Of a stretch of 64,000 nucleotides of DNA, positions 35,412 through 43,996 are shown piece after piece; the stretch's first letter is position 1, and the number at the start of each line of letters is the position of its first letter. The notes under the pieces are model-generated. The model searched no databases, had not been told where the DNA came from, and worked only from the letters and a program-made list of their open reading frames with translations. Source of the DNA: Planctomycetia bacterium (GTDB taxonomy: Bacteria > Planctomycetota > Phycisphaerae > Phycisphaerales > SM1A02); NCBI GenBank assembly GCA_005799495.1, contig SYGP01000011.1, positions 1 to 64,000 of the forward strand, in the 5' to 3' direction. A program made the translations under genes and the position numbers.

Positions 35412-36253
35412 AGCGGAGCAGGATGGTGGGTGTTGGAGTTGTGGTGTTTCTGACAACGCAACATGTGCTCGCCCAAGCACCACAAAGCGATCCAACACCA
35501 TCAGCGCCATCGAGTCAGCAGGATGGGAAACAGCCCCCGGTGGAAACCCCAGCGGCGCCCCCAGTGAAGCCACCGGTGGATGGCGATCGTTCACTGGATG
35601 AACTGCTTGGAATCGGCGGCGGCGATGGAGCGAAGTCGGCACAGGAGAGCGCGCGCGACCGTGCGAGCAACCTCAAGAGGATCCTGACCGAGCAGGAAGC
35701 AAAGAACACACTCGAAGCGGCCGTCGAGGGAATGCGGCGAAGCGGAGTGTTGCTCGGCGAGCGGGATTTCGGCACCGCGGTACAGCGCGTCCAAGAGGAT
35801 GTGCTGGCTCGGCTCGATGCACTCATCAACACGGCTGAGCAACAACAACAACAGCAGCAGCAGTCCAGCTCAAGCAGTTCAAGCAGCTCCTCATCGAGCC
35901 AAGAACAGCAACAGGGCCAGCAAGGCGGGAAAGATCAGAAGCAGGGCGAGACCTCGGAACAGGCAGCCGAGCGACGCAGACGCGAGGCAGCGCAGCGCCG
36001 CGCCGCGCGAGAGGGGAAGCCGGGACAGGAAGAGCGTCAGGCGGCTGGAGATGGAAACAACCCAGGCGAAATGCCTGAGCAGGTCGATCCGATCGAGGGC
36101 GGCGCACTTTCAGAGAGCGATTCGGAGTGGGGCAATCTTCCACCGCGGGCACGCGACATGGTTCAGCAGGGAGTTCGTGAGAAGATGTCGTCGGCCTATC
36201 GGCGGTGGACGGAGGCTTACTATCGCCGAATCGCTGAGGAGGCAAAGCGGTGA
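35408..36253 (+). CDS. Exported Gln/Ser-rich coiled-coil protein
   Basis: ATG 35408 overlaps the preceding stop. The protein has 281 residues with a signal peptide cleaved after about residue 22 (VLAQA). A Pro-rich stretch comes next, then a helical region (about 70-145) that contains LIN and RVQEDVLARLDAL. A pure run of glutamines followed by serines (about 140-160) comes before a basic Gln/Glu/Arg-rich segment. The last 60 residues (LPPRARDMVQQGVREKMSSAYRRWTEAYYRRIAEEAKR overall) are a conserved-looking helical end. It is probably periplasmic and may bind the giant coiled-coil partner encoded just upstream. The Gln/Ser codon tract is a likely site of length variation. Confidence 0.75.
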   Translation: MKRSRMVGVGVVVFLTTQHVLAQAPQSDPTPSAPSSQQDGKQPPVETPAAPPVKPPVDGDRSLDELLGIGGGDGAKSAQESARDRASNLKRILTEQEAKNTLEAAVEGMRRSGVLLGERDFGTAVQRVQEDVLARLDALINTAEQQQQQQQQSSSSSSSSSSSSQEQQQGQQGGKDQKQGETSEQAAERRRREAAQRRAAREGKPGQEERQAAGDGNNPGEMPEQVDPIEGGALSESDSEWGNLPPRARDMVQQGVREKMSSAYRRWTEAYYRRIAEEAKR

Positions 36254-37374
36254 AACCGATCGGTGCAATGTCAGGGTGGCGGTGGGCGGCTGCATTCACT
36301 TGTGTTGGATTCCTAGGCCTTATGGCGACGGCGTCGCAAGACGCGAAGCAAGGCGCTCAGCGCGCGGCGGATCCCGAAGCCGGGCGCGCCGCGGCTGATG
36401 TGGGTGGCGGGGCAGAAAACAAGCCGGCAGAGGATGAGATCAACCCAGCGCAGCAAAAGGCGATTGAACGCGGGCTTGCCTATCTCGCGGAGGTGCAGAA
36501 TGAGGATGGATCGTTTGGGCGCGGTCGCTACGGTCGACACATCGCCGTCGCTGCACTCGGCGGGTTGGCGTTCATGGCGGATGGCAATGTGCCGGGGCGC
36601 GGTCGCTACGGAGAACAGGTTGCGAAGGCGCTCGAGTTCGTGCTGCGAAACACTGCAGAAAGCGGTCTGCTGGCCACTGACGGAACGACGGGACCGATGT
36701 ACGGGCATGGTTTCGCCACACTGTTTCTCGGTGAGATCTACGGCATGAATCCGAGTGATGGTCGTGTGCGCGACGCGCTTGTTCGCGCGATCGATCTCAT
36801 CATCAACAGTCAGAACGATGAGGGTGGGTGGCGTTACAACCCAGTCCCCTACGACGCAGATGTTTCAGTGACGATCTGCGAGGTCATGGCACTTCGCAGC
36901 GCACGCAACGCGGGGATCAAGGTGCCGCGCGAGTCGATCGACCGCGCTGTGCGCTATGTGCGTGACTGTCAGAACCCCGATGGCGGGTTTCGCTACATGC
37001 GGCAACCAGGAACGAGCGCATGGCCACGCACCGCCGCGGGCGTGGCGAGCTTGTTCTATGCGGGCATCTACGAGGACGACTCGATTGAACGCGGTCTCGA
37101 TTACCTCGACAGCAATGCGGGCGTTGGCGCGGTCGGCGGACCGCAGTCCCAAGCCCACTACTACTACGGGCAGTACTACACAACGCAGGCGATGTACTTG
37201 GCGGGAGGTGATCGGTGGCAAGCCTGGTGGCGCCGAGCGCGAGCCGAACTGGTGGAAGAGCAGTCCGCCGATGGATCGTGGGTGGACCACCAGGCAGGCG
37301 AGTCCTACGCGACATCGATGGCACTCATCGTGCTTCAAATGCCCGGTCGATACCTTCCCATTTTTCAGCGCTGA
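36250..37374 (+). CDS. Exported prenyltransferase/squalene-cyclase-like repeat protein
   Basis: The GTG start at 36250 overlaps the previous stop as GTGA. The protein has 374 residues: a signal segment, then alpha/alpha-barrel repeats with the motif Q-x-x-x-G-S/G-F/W, seen as QNEDGSFG (about 80), QNDEGGWRYN (about 192) and QNPDGGFRY (about 240), ending with SADGSWVDH (about 342). Such repeats build squalene-hopene cyclase, prenyltransferase and alpha-macroglobulin-like folds. The DxDD motif of true cyclases is not visible, so an enzymatic role in terpenoid synthesis is unlikely. It is probably a periplasmic member of the MoxR operon system. Confidence 0.8.
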   Translation: MKPIGAMSGWRWAAAFTCVGFLGLMATASQDAKQGAQRAADPEAGRAAADVGGGAENKPAEDEINPAQQKAIERGLAYLAEVQNEDGSFGRGRYGRHIAVAALGGLAFMADGNVPGRGRYGEQVAKALEFVLRNTAESGLLATDGTTGPMYGHGFATLFLGEIYGMNPSDGRVRDALVRAIDLIINSQNDEGGWRYNPVPYDADVSVTICEVMALRSARNAGIKVPRESIDRAVRYVRDCQNPDGGFRYMRQPGTSAWPRTAAGVASLFYAGIYEDDSIERGLDYLDSNAGVGAVGGPQSQAHYYYGQYYTTQAMYLAGGDRWQAWWRRARAELVEEQSADGSWVDHQAGESYATSMALIVLQMPGRYLPIFQR

Positions 37375-37377
37375 ACA

Positions 37378-38520
37378 ATGGTTGCCGTGCTTGTCGCATC
37401 ACTTCTCGCGGTCGCTCAGGCGCAGGCGGCAGCGGCCCCAACGGAAATCGATGTGCTCGGCATCGACGGTTCGTGGCGCACCGGTGTTCTTGACGAACGG
37501 GGAGCTGTGCGGAGGGAGGATGGACCCAATCTACTGGAGGGTGCAATCGCTTGGATTCCCAAGCGGGATCGCGCACCGCAGCAGCGTCGCTCATTGGCGG
37601 CTGTGCAACTGAGTGATGGACAAAGGTTGGTCGGATCGTTTGGCGGATTCGCGACGACCGAAATCGGCAGCGTCTCCCGTTGGAAGAACCTTGACCTTGG
37701 ATCCCTTTCGGTCCCGCTCGATCAGACGGCCCAGATCCTGTTCGAGCCATCCGCAAATGCGGGGACGCTGGAGGCTTTCGACTCGGATGTGATCCTGCTT
37801 CGCAACGGTGATCGTGTCGCCGGATTCGTGAAGTCGGTCGGCACCGAGGTCGAGGTGGAGGCCCAGAGCATCGTTCAGGCCATACCAGTGGAACGGATTG
37901 CCGCGATGGCTCTTGTGCACACGGAGCAGGATGGTGGGCCGATTCGAGTGTGGTTCGACGATGGATCGATCTTGGATGCAACGAAGATCGAGGGCGGGTT
38001 CGCAGGCGGCTTTGCACTGCGAGGGCTCACGCTCGTGGAAGGAAGATCCAATCTCCCGGTGATGCCAGACGACATCGAGGGAGTCGTGTTGCAACCACAG
38101 CGTCTTCGATCGCTCGCCGATCTCACGCCCCAGATGGAAGGGCCGACTGCTGCAACGCTTCCGCGCGCACATCGCGAACCGCCGCGGGTTGCAGATGTGC
38201 GGAGCGCCCCCCTGTCGGCGGCAACCATCACTCTTCGGGGGCCGATACGGCTCGTCTACGAAGTCCCCGAGGGGTTCACCACCTTGTCGGCCAATGCGGA
38301 GATTCCACCCGCGCTGCGTCGGTGGGGCGATCTGGTGCTGGTGATCCGCCAGGCAGAAAAGGAACTGCTTCGTCAGCCAATGTCTGCTGCCCATCCCAAC
38401 GCAGCGATTGCGCTGCCCATCGTCGCGGGTGCGCTGGAAATCGAAGTCGAAGAAGCTGCTCATGGACCAGTCGGCGACACAGTCATCCTTGCGCGGCCGC
38501 TGCTCATCCGAACCAACTGA
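37378..38520 (+). CDS. Exported beta-rich protein closing the MoxR operon
   Basis: The start lies three bases after the previous stop. The protein has 380 residues and a short signal peptide ending near Ala-Gln-Ala (residue 16). The body consists of repeated beta segments such as LSDGQRLVGSFGGF, VILLRNGDRVAGFV and WFDDGSILDATKIEG, each like a small barrel strand set that recurs about every 70 residues. I recognise no catalytic motif. Continuity of the operon and coherent protein character support it as real. The opposite strand is also open across most of this gene (see the comEC entry), which makes the coding status of each strand worth testing. Confidence 0.75.
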   Translation: MVAVLVASLLAVAQAQAAAAPTEIDVLGIDGSWRTGVLDERGAVRREDGPNLLEGAIAWIPKRDRAPQQRRSLAAVQLSDGQRLVGSFGGFATTEIGSVSRWKNLDLGSLSVPLDQTAQILFEPSANAGTLEAFDSDVILLRNGDRVAGFVKSVGTEVEVEAQSIVQAIPVERIAAMALVHTEQDGGPIRVWFDDGSILDATKIEGGFAGGFALRGLTLVEGRSNLPVMPDDIEGVVLQPQRLRSLADLTPQMEGPTAATLPRAHREPPRVADVRSAPLSAATITLRGPIRLVYEVPEGFTTLSANAEIPPALRRWGDLVLVIRQAEKELLRQPMSAAHPNAAIALPIVAGALEIEVEEAAHGPVGDTVILARPLLIRTN

Positions 38521-40944
38521 AGGCGGATCATTCCGCAGCCGAATGTCGGTCGCGCTCCATGCGTGACGATCCCCATCCCATCGTCCGACATGCAACAGAC
38601 CCGCATGGTCGAGCAGCACTGCACATGCTCGGTCGCGTGCCGTCACGAGGCGAAGGGGTTCATCCAGCAGTTCCTTCCAGCGATCACTCCGCCATCGCTG
38701 CTGACCTGTGGACTGAAGGACAATCGGCGCACGAATGCGCTGCACCAATGCCGCAGCGGCGGGCTGGAAACTCCCATGATGTGGCAGTTCAAGCACATGG
38801 ATGCCACCGAGCTTCTCTCCTGCCGATGCGAGCACGAGAGGGCAGCCCTTTCGGGCAAGATCGCCGGTCATCAGGATGGAGAGCGCTCCCGCATCCAAGC
38901 GCAGGACCAAGCTGCCATCGTTCGCATCAAGCGCAGGATCATCCGCGAGGGGATGAATGACCGAGACCTTCATGGCGCCAAGCGATGTGCTGTCGCCGGC
39001 TCGCATGCAGCGAATGGGCACTCGCGCTTCCCCGACCGCGCGCACGGCGGCAGCAACAGGTCCATCCTGACGATCCGACCACCGAAGAAACGCATCCGAA
39101 ACGACAACCTCACCCACATCGATGCCTTCCACGACCTCGGGCAGAGCGCCGAAGTGATCGAGGTTCGGATGGGAGATGATCACCCAATCGATTCGGTCAA
39201 CGCCGAGAGCGAACAGCGCCGGCACGATGGTGCGCGATCCGACCGCCGTCGCTCCGAGACTTCCGCAGTCGTAGAGCACACAAGTCTCGCCGCATCGAAT
39301 CAGATGACAGGATCCATTCCCGACATCGAGCATGTCGATCCGCACTCGCCAGGGGATTTCGTCGCTGATGGTCCACCCGCGAGCCGGCGTTGGGAGCGCG
39401 CCCGGCCACCGCGCGGTCTCACGCGCCACGCGGAGGACCAGCCGCGCATCCAGAACGGCTGCGTGACCGACGACCCCCCCTGCCCACGGCCAAATCGGAT
39501 CGAGCGCGACAGCTGCGTTGGCAAGAACCACCATCAGGGCGAAGGCGGGTGAAAGAAGCAGCGTGCATGGAACGCACAGCAGCGGTACCGAACCGAAGTG
39601 CATCCAGATCACCGGCAGCGTTGCAGTCCACGCGCCGATCGCGGCCCAGAGTGGCTGCAGTACGCGCCGGAGCAGCACCATGATCAGGCCGGTTCCGCCG
39701 AGAACGCATTTCATCCATCGCTCCACCTGCTCCGCTCCGATACGGAGCCCGAGAATGGCAGCGAAGCTGAGTTGCAATCCCGGATCATGCGCCGAGAGCG
39801 GGTCTGCGATCAGGAGCAGCCCAAGACTGATCGACAACACAACCGAGAATGGAACTCGCCTCCCAAGCACACCTGTCAGGGCGACGCATCCACCCATCCA
39901 TGCTGCGCGCGTCGAAGACACCTCGGGTTCGATGGAGAGAACGAACAAAGCGGCCAGTCCAAGCAGCCCGACCCCCAGCAAGCGGGGCGGAGCACGGACG
40001 ACGCCGAGGCAGCACATCACGGCGCCGGAGAGCACGGCAAAGTTGAAGCCGGAGATGGCGACAAGGTGCTGAATGCCACATGCGGCAAAGGTGCGCGCCA
40101 CACTCCGAAGCCCGGGCAGCGACGCTCCAGTCGTGGATGCTGCAATGAGAGCCGACGCATCAAGATGCTCGCTCGCGACCACGCGCCTCAGTGCGCCATC
40201 GACCGCACCACGCCACCGAGCGACCCATGCTGTCACGGTGTGCGCGCTCCCCATCGATCGGATCAGGTCGGGGCGTTCCACCTGCAGTGATCCGACGATG
40301 CGGCGATCGCGAGCCCATCCCACCATGTCGAATCCCCCCGGATTTCGGGGTGGTCCAAACCCACTCAACCATCCATGCAGGCGGATGCGTTCACCCGGAG
40401 CGCATGGAACCCCACTCGCCGCCACCACGACCTGCACGAGTGCATCGATCGGAAGTGGAGACATCGCGGTCTCGCTGATGGAGTGATCGGCGTGCAGCAG
40501 GAAGCGTGTCGATGGATCGCTCGGGACAAACTGGGCGAGGACATCCTCAGCGAGGGCATCGCACGCAATCAACTCACTGCGAAATGCCCGCTCATCGGTA
40601 CGGGGCGTGGACACCACGATCCCCTCGAGATGCACCAAGCGCCGCTGGGAGTCATCGGTTGTTCCGCATCGCGCCAGTACAGACTCCCACTCCACGGCCG
40701 CGCGAAGAACGGACAGCCATCCGCCAAGCGCGCAGAGAACGATCAACATGCCAAGACCAACCCGGCGTCTTGCAACCACGCCGTAGGCGAGCACGCCGAT
40801 CGCAGCGACAAGTGAGATGACAGCGACTTCGGCGGTCCTCGCGGCAATCAGGGCGCCGCCCCAGCAGCCGCAGAAGAGCGCCAGGGTGGCGATGGGAAAC
40901 AATGGAACGCGGCGCACATGCCCAGCCCCCGCTCGGCGCGACAT
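37591..40944 (-). CDS. comEC: ComEC/Rec2-type DNA uptake channel protein with antisense tail
   Basis: The N-terminal domain (about 100-230), the multi-pass Competence domain (about 240-510, with GIQHLVAISGFNFAVLSG) and the C-terminal metallo-beta-lactamase-like domain (about 525-805, with MLDVGNGSCHLIRCG and SHPNLDHFGALPEV) are all present. ComEC forms the inner-membrane pore for transforming DNA; its C-terminal domain acts on the incoming strand. The family normally ends near residue 800, which corresponds to about position 38525. The frame, however, runs 310 residues further, antisense to the 37378-38520 gene, into His/Arg/Cys-rich sequence that looks non-coding. A one-base shift near the end would bring in a TGA at about 38530. 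True 3' end is therefore uncertain. Confidence 0.85.
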   Translation of the reverse strand: MSRRAGAGHVRRVPLFPIATLALFCGCWGGALIAARTAEVAVISLVAAIGVLAYGVVARRRVGLGMLIVLCALGGWLSVLRAAVEWESVLARCGTTDDSQRRLVHLEGIVVSTPRTDERAFRSELIACDALAEDVLAQFVPSDPSTRFLLHADHSISETAMSPLPIDALVQVVVAASGVPCAPGERIRLHGWLSGFGPPRNPGGFDMVGWARDRRIVGSLQVERPDLIRSMGSAHTVTAWVARWRGAVDGALRRVVASEHLDASALIAASTTGASLPGLRSVARTFAACGIQHLVAISGFNFAVLSGAVMCCLGVVRAPPRLLGVGLLGLAALFVLSIEPEVSSTRAAWMGGCVALTGVLGRRVPFSVVLSISLGLLLIADPLSAHDPGLQLSFAAILGLRIGAEQVERWMKCVLGGTGLIMVLLRRVLQPLWAAIGAWTATLPVIWMHFGSVPLLCVPCTLLLSPAFALMVVLANAAVALDPIWPWAGGVVGHAAVLDARLVLRVARETARWPGALPTPARGWTISDEIPWRVRIDMLDVGNGSCHLIRCGETCVLYDCGSLGATAVGSRTIVPALFALGVDRIDWVIISHPNLDHFGALPEVVEGIDVGEVVVSDAFLRWSDRQDGPVAAAVRAVGEARVPIRCMRAGDSTSLGAMKVSVIHPLADDPALDANDGSLVLRLDAGALSILMTGDLARKGCPLVLASAGEKLGGIHVLELPHHGSFQPAAAALVQRIRAPIVLQSTGQQRWRSDRWKELLDEPLRLVTARDRACAVLLDHAGLLHVGRWDGDRHAWSATDIRLRNDPPSVGSDEQRPRKDDCVADWSMSSFFDFDFQRTRDDGQRNRCVGMGSRHWLTKQFLFCLADHQHQIAPPTQRGWNLRIGRQGGEPLGDFVDEPYRPPKSDGCRRQGGAPHICNPRRFAMCARKRCSSRPFHLGREIGERSKTLWLQHDSLDVVWHHREIGSSFHEREPSQCKAACEPALDLRCIQDRSIVEPHSNRPTILLRVHKSHRGNPFHWYGLNDALGLHLDLGADRLHESGDTITVAKQDHIRVESLQRPRICGWLEQDLGRLIERDRKGSKVKVLPTGDAADFGRRESAKRSDQPLSITQLHSRQ

Positions 40945-40995
40945 GCGAGGAAGGTAGGACGCGGCGAAGTGCCGACTGGCCGATCAAACCAAACT

Positions 40996-41823
40996 TCAGC
41001 TGCCCGGCAGGTTGTTGGACACGGCGAAGTTCAAGTTCGCCGATCGCACACCCTGATGCACTTCGCGAAGGAGGTCGCGGCGCAGGGTCACGACATCCGC
41101 GGATGGCCCCCAGACATACACCAACCAGACGACACCCATCGGGGAGATGTCCTGAATGAACGCATCCGGTGCCTCATCCGAGCGGCCGCGCACCCGCTCC
41201 GCCGCGCGCACAAGAACGGCGCGCGCGTCGCCAGAGTCGACACCATGCTGCAGGGCAACCTGCACTTCCACGCGCCGAAGGGGATGGGCACTGTTGTTGG
41301 TGATGACAGCACCGAAGATCATGCTGTTTGGGACGAAGATCCGTCGATTGTCGACCGTATCGATCGTCGTCGAGAAGAGATCGATCTCATCCACCGTGCC
41401 CACCTGGCCTGCGGCCTGGATGGTGTCGCCGATCTTGTACGGACGAAACACCATCAACATCACTCCAGCAGCGAAGTTCGACAATGTTCCCTGGAACGCA
41501 AGGCTGACAGCAAGGCCGACAGCGCCAAGCAGGACAGAGAAACTCGCTGTCTCGAAACCAAAGCGATTGAGCACAAAGGTGATGGCGACGAGCAGAATCA
41601 ACCAGCGCGTCAACCTGGCAAAGAACCGTGCAAGAGTCGTATCGATCTCGGCCCGTTCGCACGCTCGGAGCACGATGCGCCGTCCCCACGCCGAGAAGAA
41701 GTATGCAGCAACCAGGATGATGCAGGACACGAGCAGTGGCCCCGCATACTGCTGAATGAGCGCAAGCGCTTCCTTGGTGACGGCAGAGTCGGAGGCTGGG
41801 GTCGCAGGAGAAGCGTCAGTCAT
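40996..41823 (-). CDS. MscS-family small mechanosensitive channel
   Basis: The protein has 275 residues. Three membrane helices lie at about 23-45, 68-88 and 95-120, the last being the pore helix with a Gly/Ala pattern (LLGAVGLAVSLAFQGTLSNFAAG). A beta domain follows with FRPYKIGDTIQ and GTVDEIDLFSTTIDTVDNRRIFVPNS, the classic MscS middle domain, and an alpha/beta C-terminal part. It opens under membrane tension to release solutes in osmotic downshock. The gene is 32 bases downstream of trpD in the same direction and may be cotranscribed with it. Confidence 0.93.
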   Translation of the reverse strand: MTDASPATPASDSAVTKEALALIQQYAGPLLVSCIILVAAYFFSAWGRRIVLRACERAEIDTTLARFFARLTRWLILLVAITFVLNRFGFETASFSVLLGAVGLAVSLAFQGTLSNFAAGVMLMVFRPYKIGDTIQAAGQVGTVDEIDLFSTTIDTVDNRRIFVPNSMIFGAVITNNSAHPLRRVEVQVALQHGVDSGDARAVLVRAAERVRGRSDEAPDAFIQDISPMGVVWLVYVWGPSADVVTLRRDLLREVHQGVRSANLNFAVSNNLPGS

Positions 41824-41855
41824 TGCCGGTGCGAGGATAAGAGACTCGAACTGCG

Positions 41856-42941
41856 TCAGCCGCGTGCGACTGCGACAAGACGATCCAACGCTGCCTCTGC
41901 CGCCCCCGTGGCAATCGACTTTCGAGCCAGATCCACGCCATCTGCGAGGCTCTCGGCACGACCACCAGCCACCAACGCCGCGGCGGCGTTCAACGCAGTC
42001 ATTTCCATGGCAATTGGTGCAGCGCGTCCGGCGAGAACATCGCGGAACAGGCGGGCCGCATCGGAAAGGCTCTCCGGAGCAACGGAAAGCGGATTGCCCT
42101 GCCGCACTCCCACCGACTCAGGCGCCACCTCACGCAGGTGAATGGAGCCGCCCTGCGCAGTGCGCGTGACCTCTGCAACGAGTGTCCGTGCACCCGTCGT
42201 CATTTCATCGAGCCCATCGAGCCCGTGGTACACGAGCGCATGCTCACTGCCGAGTTCGCGAAGTACCTCGGCGATCAGCGGGATGAACGCACGGTCGTAC
42301 ACACCGATCACTTGCCTGCGTGCGTGCGCAGGATTCGTCAGGGGCCCCACAAGATTGAAAATGGTCGGGAACCCGAGTGCCTTTCGAATGGGCATGGCGT
42401 GTCGGGCTGCTGGGTGATGGTTCGGTGCGAAGCAGAACGCGAAACGCGCCTGTTCGAGGCATCGGCGCTGACCTTCCAGTCCCAGATCAAGCGGCATCCC
42501 AAGGGCTTCAAGGACCTCAGCTGAACCACGGCCCGTCCGCGATCGATTCCCGTGCTTGGCGACATGCACACCCTGCGATGCGGCAATCACTGCCGCGAGC
42601 GTGCTGGCATTGAACGCCTTGGGTGCACCGCCGGTTCCTGCTGTATCGAGGATGCTCGCAGGATCTACGGACGATTCGAGCGCCGTGACATGAGAACGCA
42701 TGACCAACACCGCACCGGTCAGTTCTTCCACCGTTGGAAGGCGGCGCGCGAGCAGCGCCAACATGGCGCCCACCTCAGCGGGATGCGACTGTCCACCCAT
42801 CAGTTCGCCGAATGCAGACCGTGATTGTTCGGTGGTGAGCGTGTGTCCAGCGATCAGCAGTCGCAAGAATGGGGTGAGATCACCCTCACGCTCCGGACGC
42901 GAGAACTCGGCGGGCTGCACTGGCGTGACTGGCGTTCCCAT
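41856..42941 (-). CDS. trpD: Anthranilate phosphoribosyltransferase
   Basis: TrpD transfers the phosphoribosyl group from PRPP to anthranilate in tryptophan synthesis. The 361-residue protein has the glycine-rich PRPP loop in the variant form GTGGAPKAFNAST (about 101-113; the E. coli type has Asp after the second Gly pair), then KHGNRSRTGRGSAEVLEALG (about 129-148), the substrate arginine region RFAFCFAPNHHPA and GPLTNPA (about 200). The length is slightly above the usual 340 owing to an N-terminal extension. No other trp gene is nearby, so the pathway is dispersed. The start lies 23 bases from that of lgt on the other strand. Confidence 0.93.
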   Translation of the reverse strand: MGTPVTPVQPAEFSRPEREGDLTPFLRLLIAGHTLTTEQSRSAFGELMGGQSHPAEVGAMLALLARRLPTVEELTGAVLVMRSHVTALESSVDPASILDTAGTGGAPKAFNASTLAAVIAASQGVHVAKHGNRSRTGRGSAEVLEALGMPLDLGLEGQRRCLEQARFAFCFAPNHHPAARHAMPIRKALGFPTIFNLVGPLTNPAHARRQVIGVYDRAFIPLIAEVLRELGSEHALVYHGLDGLDEMTTGARTLVAEVTRTAQGGSIHLREVAPESVGVRQGNPLSVAPESLSDAARLFRDVLAGRAAPIAMEMTALNAAAALVAGGRAESLADGVDLARKSIATGAAEAALDRLVAVARG

Positions 42942-42964
42942 GCAGAAGTGGAGATGCTACGGGG

Positions 42965-43996
42965 GTGCTTGCATCCATCGTGCATCAGTGGAGTCCCATG
43001 GCGATCGAGATCTCGCCCGGCATTGGCGTGCGTTGGTACGGACTGTCGTACATGCTCGGCTTCCTGTGCTGCTGGTTCCTCCTGCGCACACTGGCACAGC
43101 ACAAGCGAATCCTGCTCTCGACCACGCAAGTCGCGGACCTGATGACCTTCATCATCATCGGTGTCGTCGCGGGTGGGCGACTGGGGCATGTGGTGTTCTA
43201 TGAACCGCGGCTCCTCATCACATTCCACGAGGGGCTGCCATGGTGGGGTCTGCTGGACATTCACAAAGGAGGCATGGCCAGTCACGGCGGCATCATCGGC
43301 ACCGTGGTGGCGGGTGTCGTGTTCGCACGCCGTCATGGCATCTCGGTCGCGCATGTGATTGATTGCATGGCGTTCTCGGCGCCGCCAGGTCTTTGCTTCG
43401 GTCGACTCGCCAACTGGGTGAATGGCGAACTCTGGGGCAAGCCGCTGCCCGCATCGATGCAGGCGAGTCCACCCTGGTGGTCCGTGAAGTATCCGGCGGA
43501 AGTGTTGGAGCCGAACTTTCCGGTGGAATCACTGAAACCACTTGCGCCACTCGTCGATCCATCCGAGCCTCTGCCTCGTGCCATCGTGGAAGCCGCATAC
43601 AACCACCGCACCGATGTCATCACGCGGCTCGAGCCGCTGCTCACCGCCTACTGGCCCAACAACTTCATTCAGGCGGCAACGGATGGTCCCCTGCTGCTGT
43701 CGGTGCTCGCGCTGGTGTGGTTGCGACCACGCCGCCCTGGGGTGATCGCTGGCGCATTCCTCGTCACCTACGGCGCCTCGCGACTCTTCAGCGAGCAACT
43801 GCGGCAGGCGGATGATGGCGTGTTCATGTTGGGCGATCTCACTTTGCCGATGCTGCTTTCCATCGGCATGATGGTGCTTGGTGCGGCGGTCTTGTGGCGT
43901 ATCAGCCGAGGGAACGCGCCACGAATCGGCGGACTTCTCCCCCTCAGCGGTCGTACACAGGCACCGAGTTCGCCCACTCCGGCTGCCAAAGCCTGA
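42965..43996 (+). CDS. lgt: Prolipoprotein diacylglyceryl transferase
   Basis: Lgt attaches diacylglycerol to the lipobox cysteine of prolipoproteins in the inner membrane. The 343-residue protein has seven or so membrane helices, the HGGIIG segment (about 104), the signature GRLANWVNGELWG (about 140-152) with its invariant Arg, Asn and Glu, and the C-terminal PGVIAGAFLVTYGASRLFSEQLRQAD that corresponds to the conserved YGxxRxxxE. An insertion of about 40 residues lies between the signature and the last helices. GTG 42965 fits the usual N-terminus; the 3' end overlaps the ppgK-like gene by 53 bases on the opposite strand. Confidence 0.94.
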   Translation: MLASIVHQWSPMAIEISPGIGVRWYGLSYMLGFLCCWFLLRTLAQHKRILLSTTQVADLMTFIIIGVVAGGRLGHVVFYEPRLLITFHEGLPWWGLLDIHKGGMASHGGIIGTVVAGVVFARRHGISVAHVIDCMAFSAPPGLCFGRLANWVNGELWGKPLPASMQASPPWWSVKYPAEVLEPNFPVESLKPLAPLVDPSEPLPRAIVEAAYNHRTDVITRLEPLLTAYWPNNFIQAATDGPLLLSVLALVWLRPRRPGVIAGAFLVTYGASRLFSEQLRQADDGVFMLGDLTLPMLLSIGMMVLGAAVLWRISRGNAPRIGGLLPLSGRTQAPSSPTPAAKA

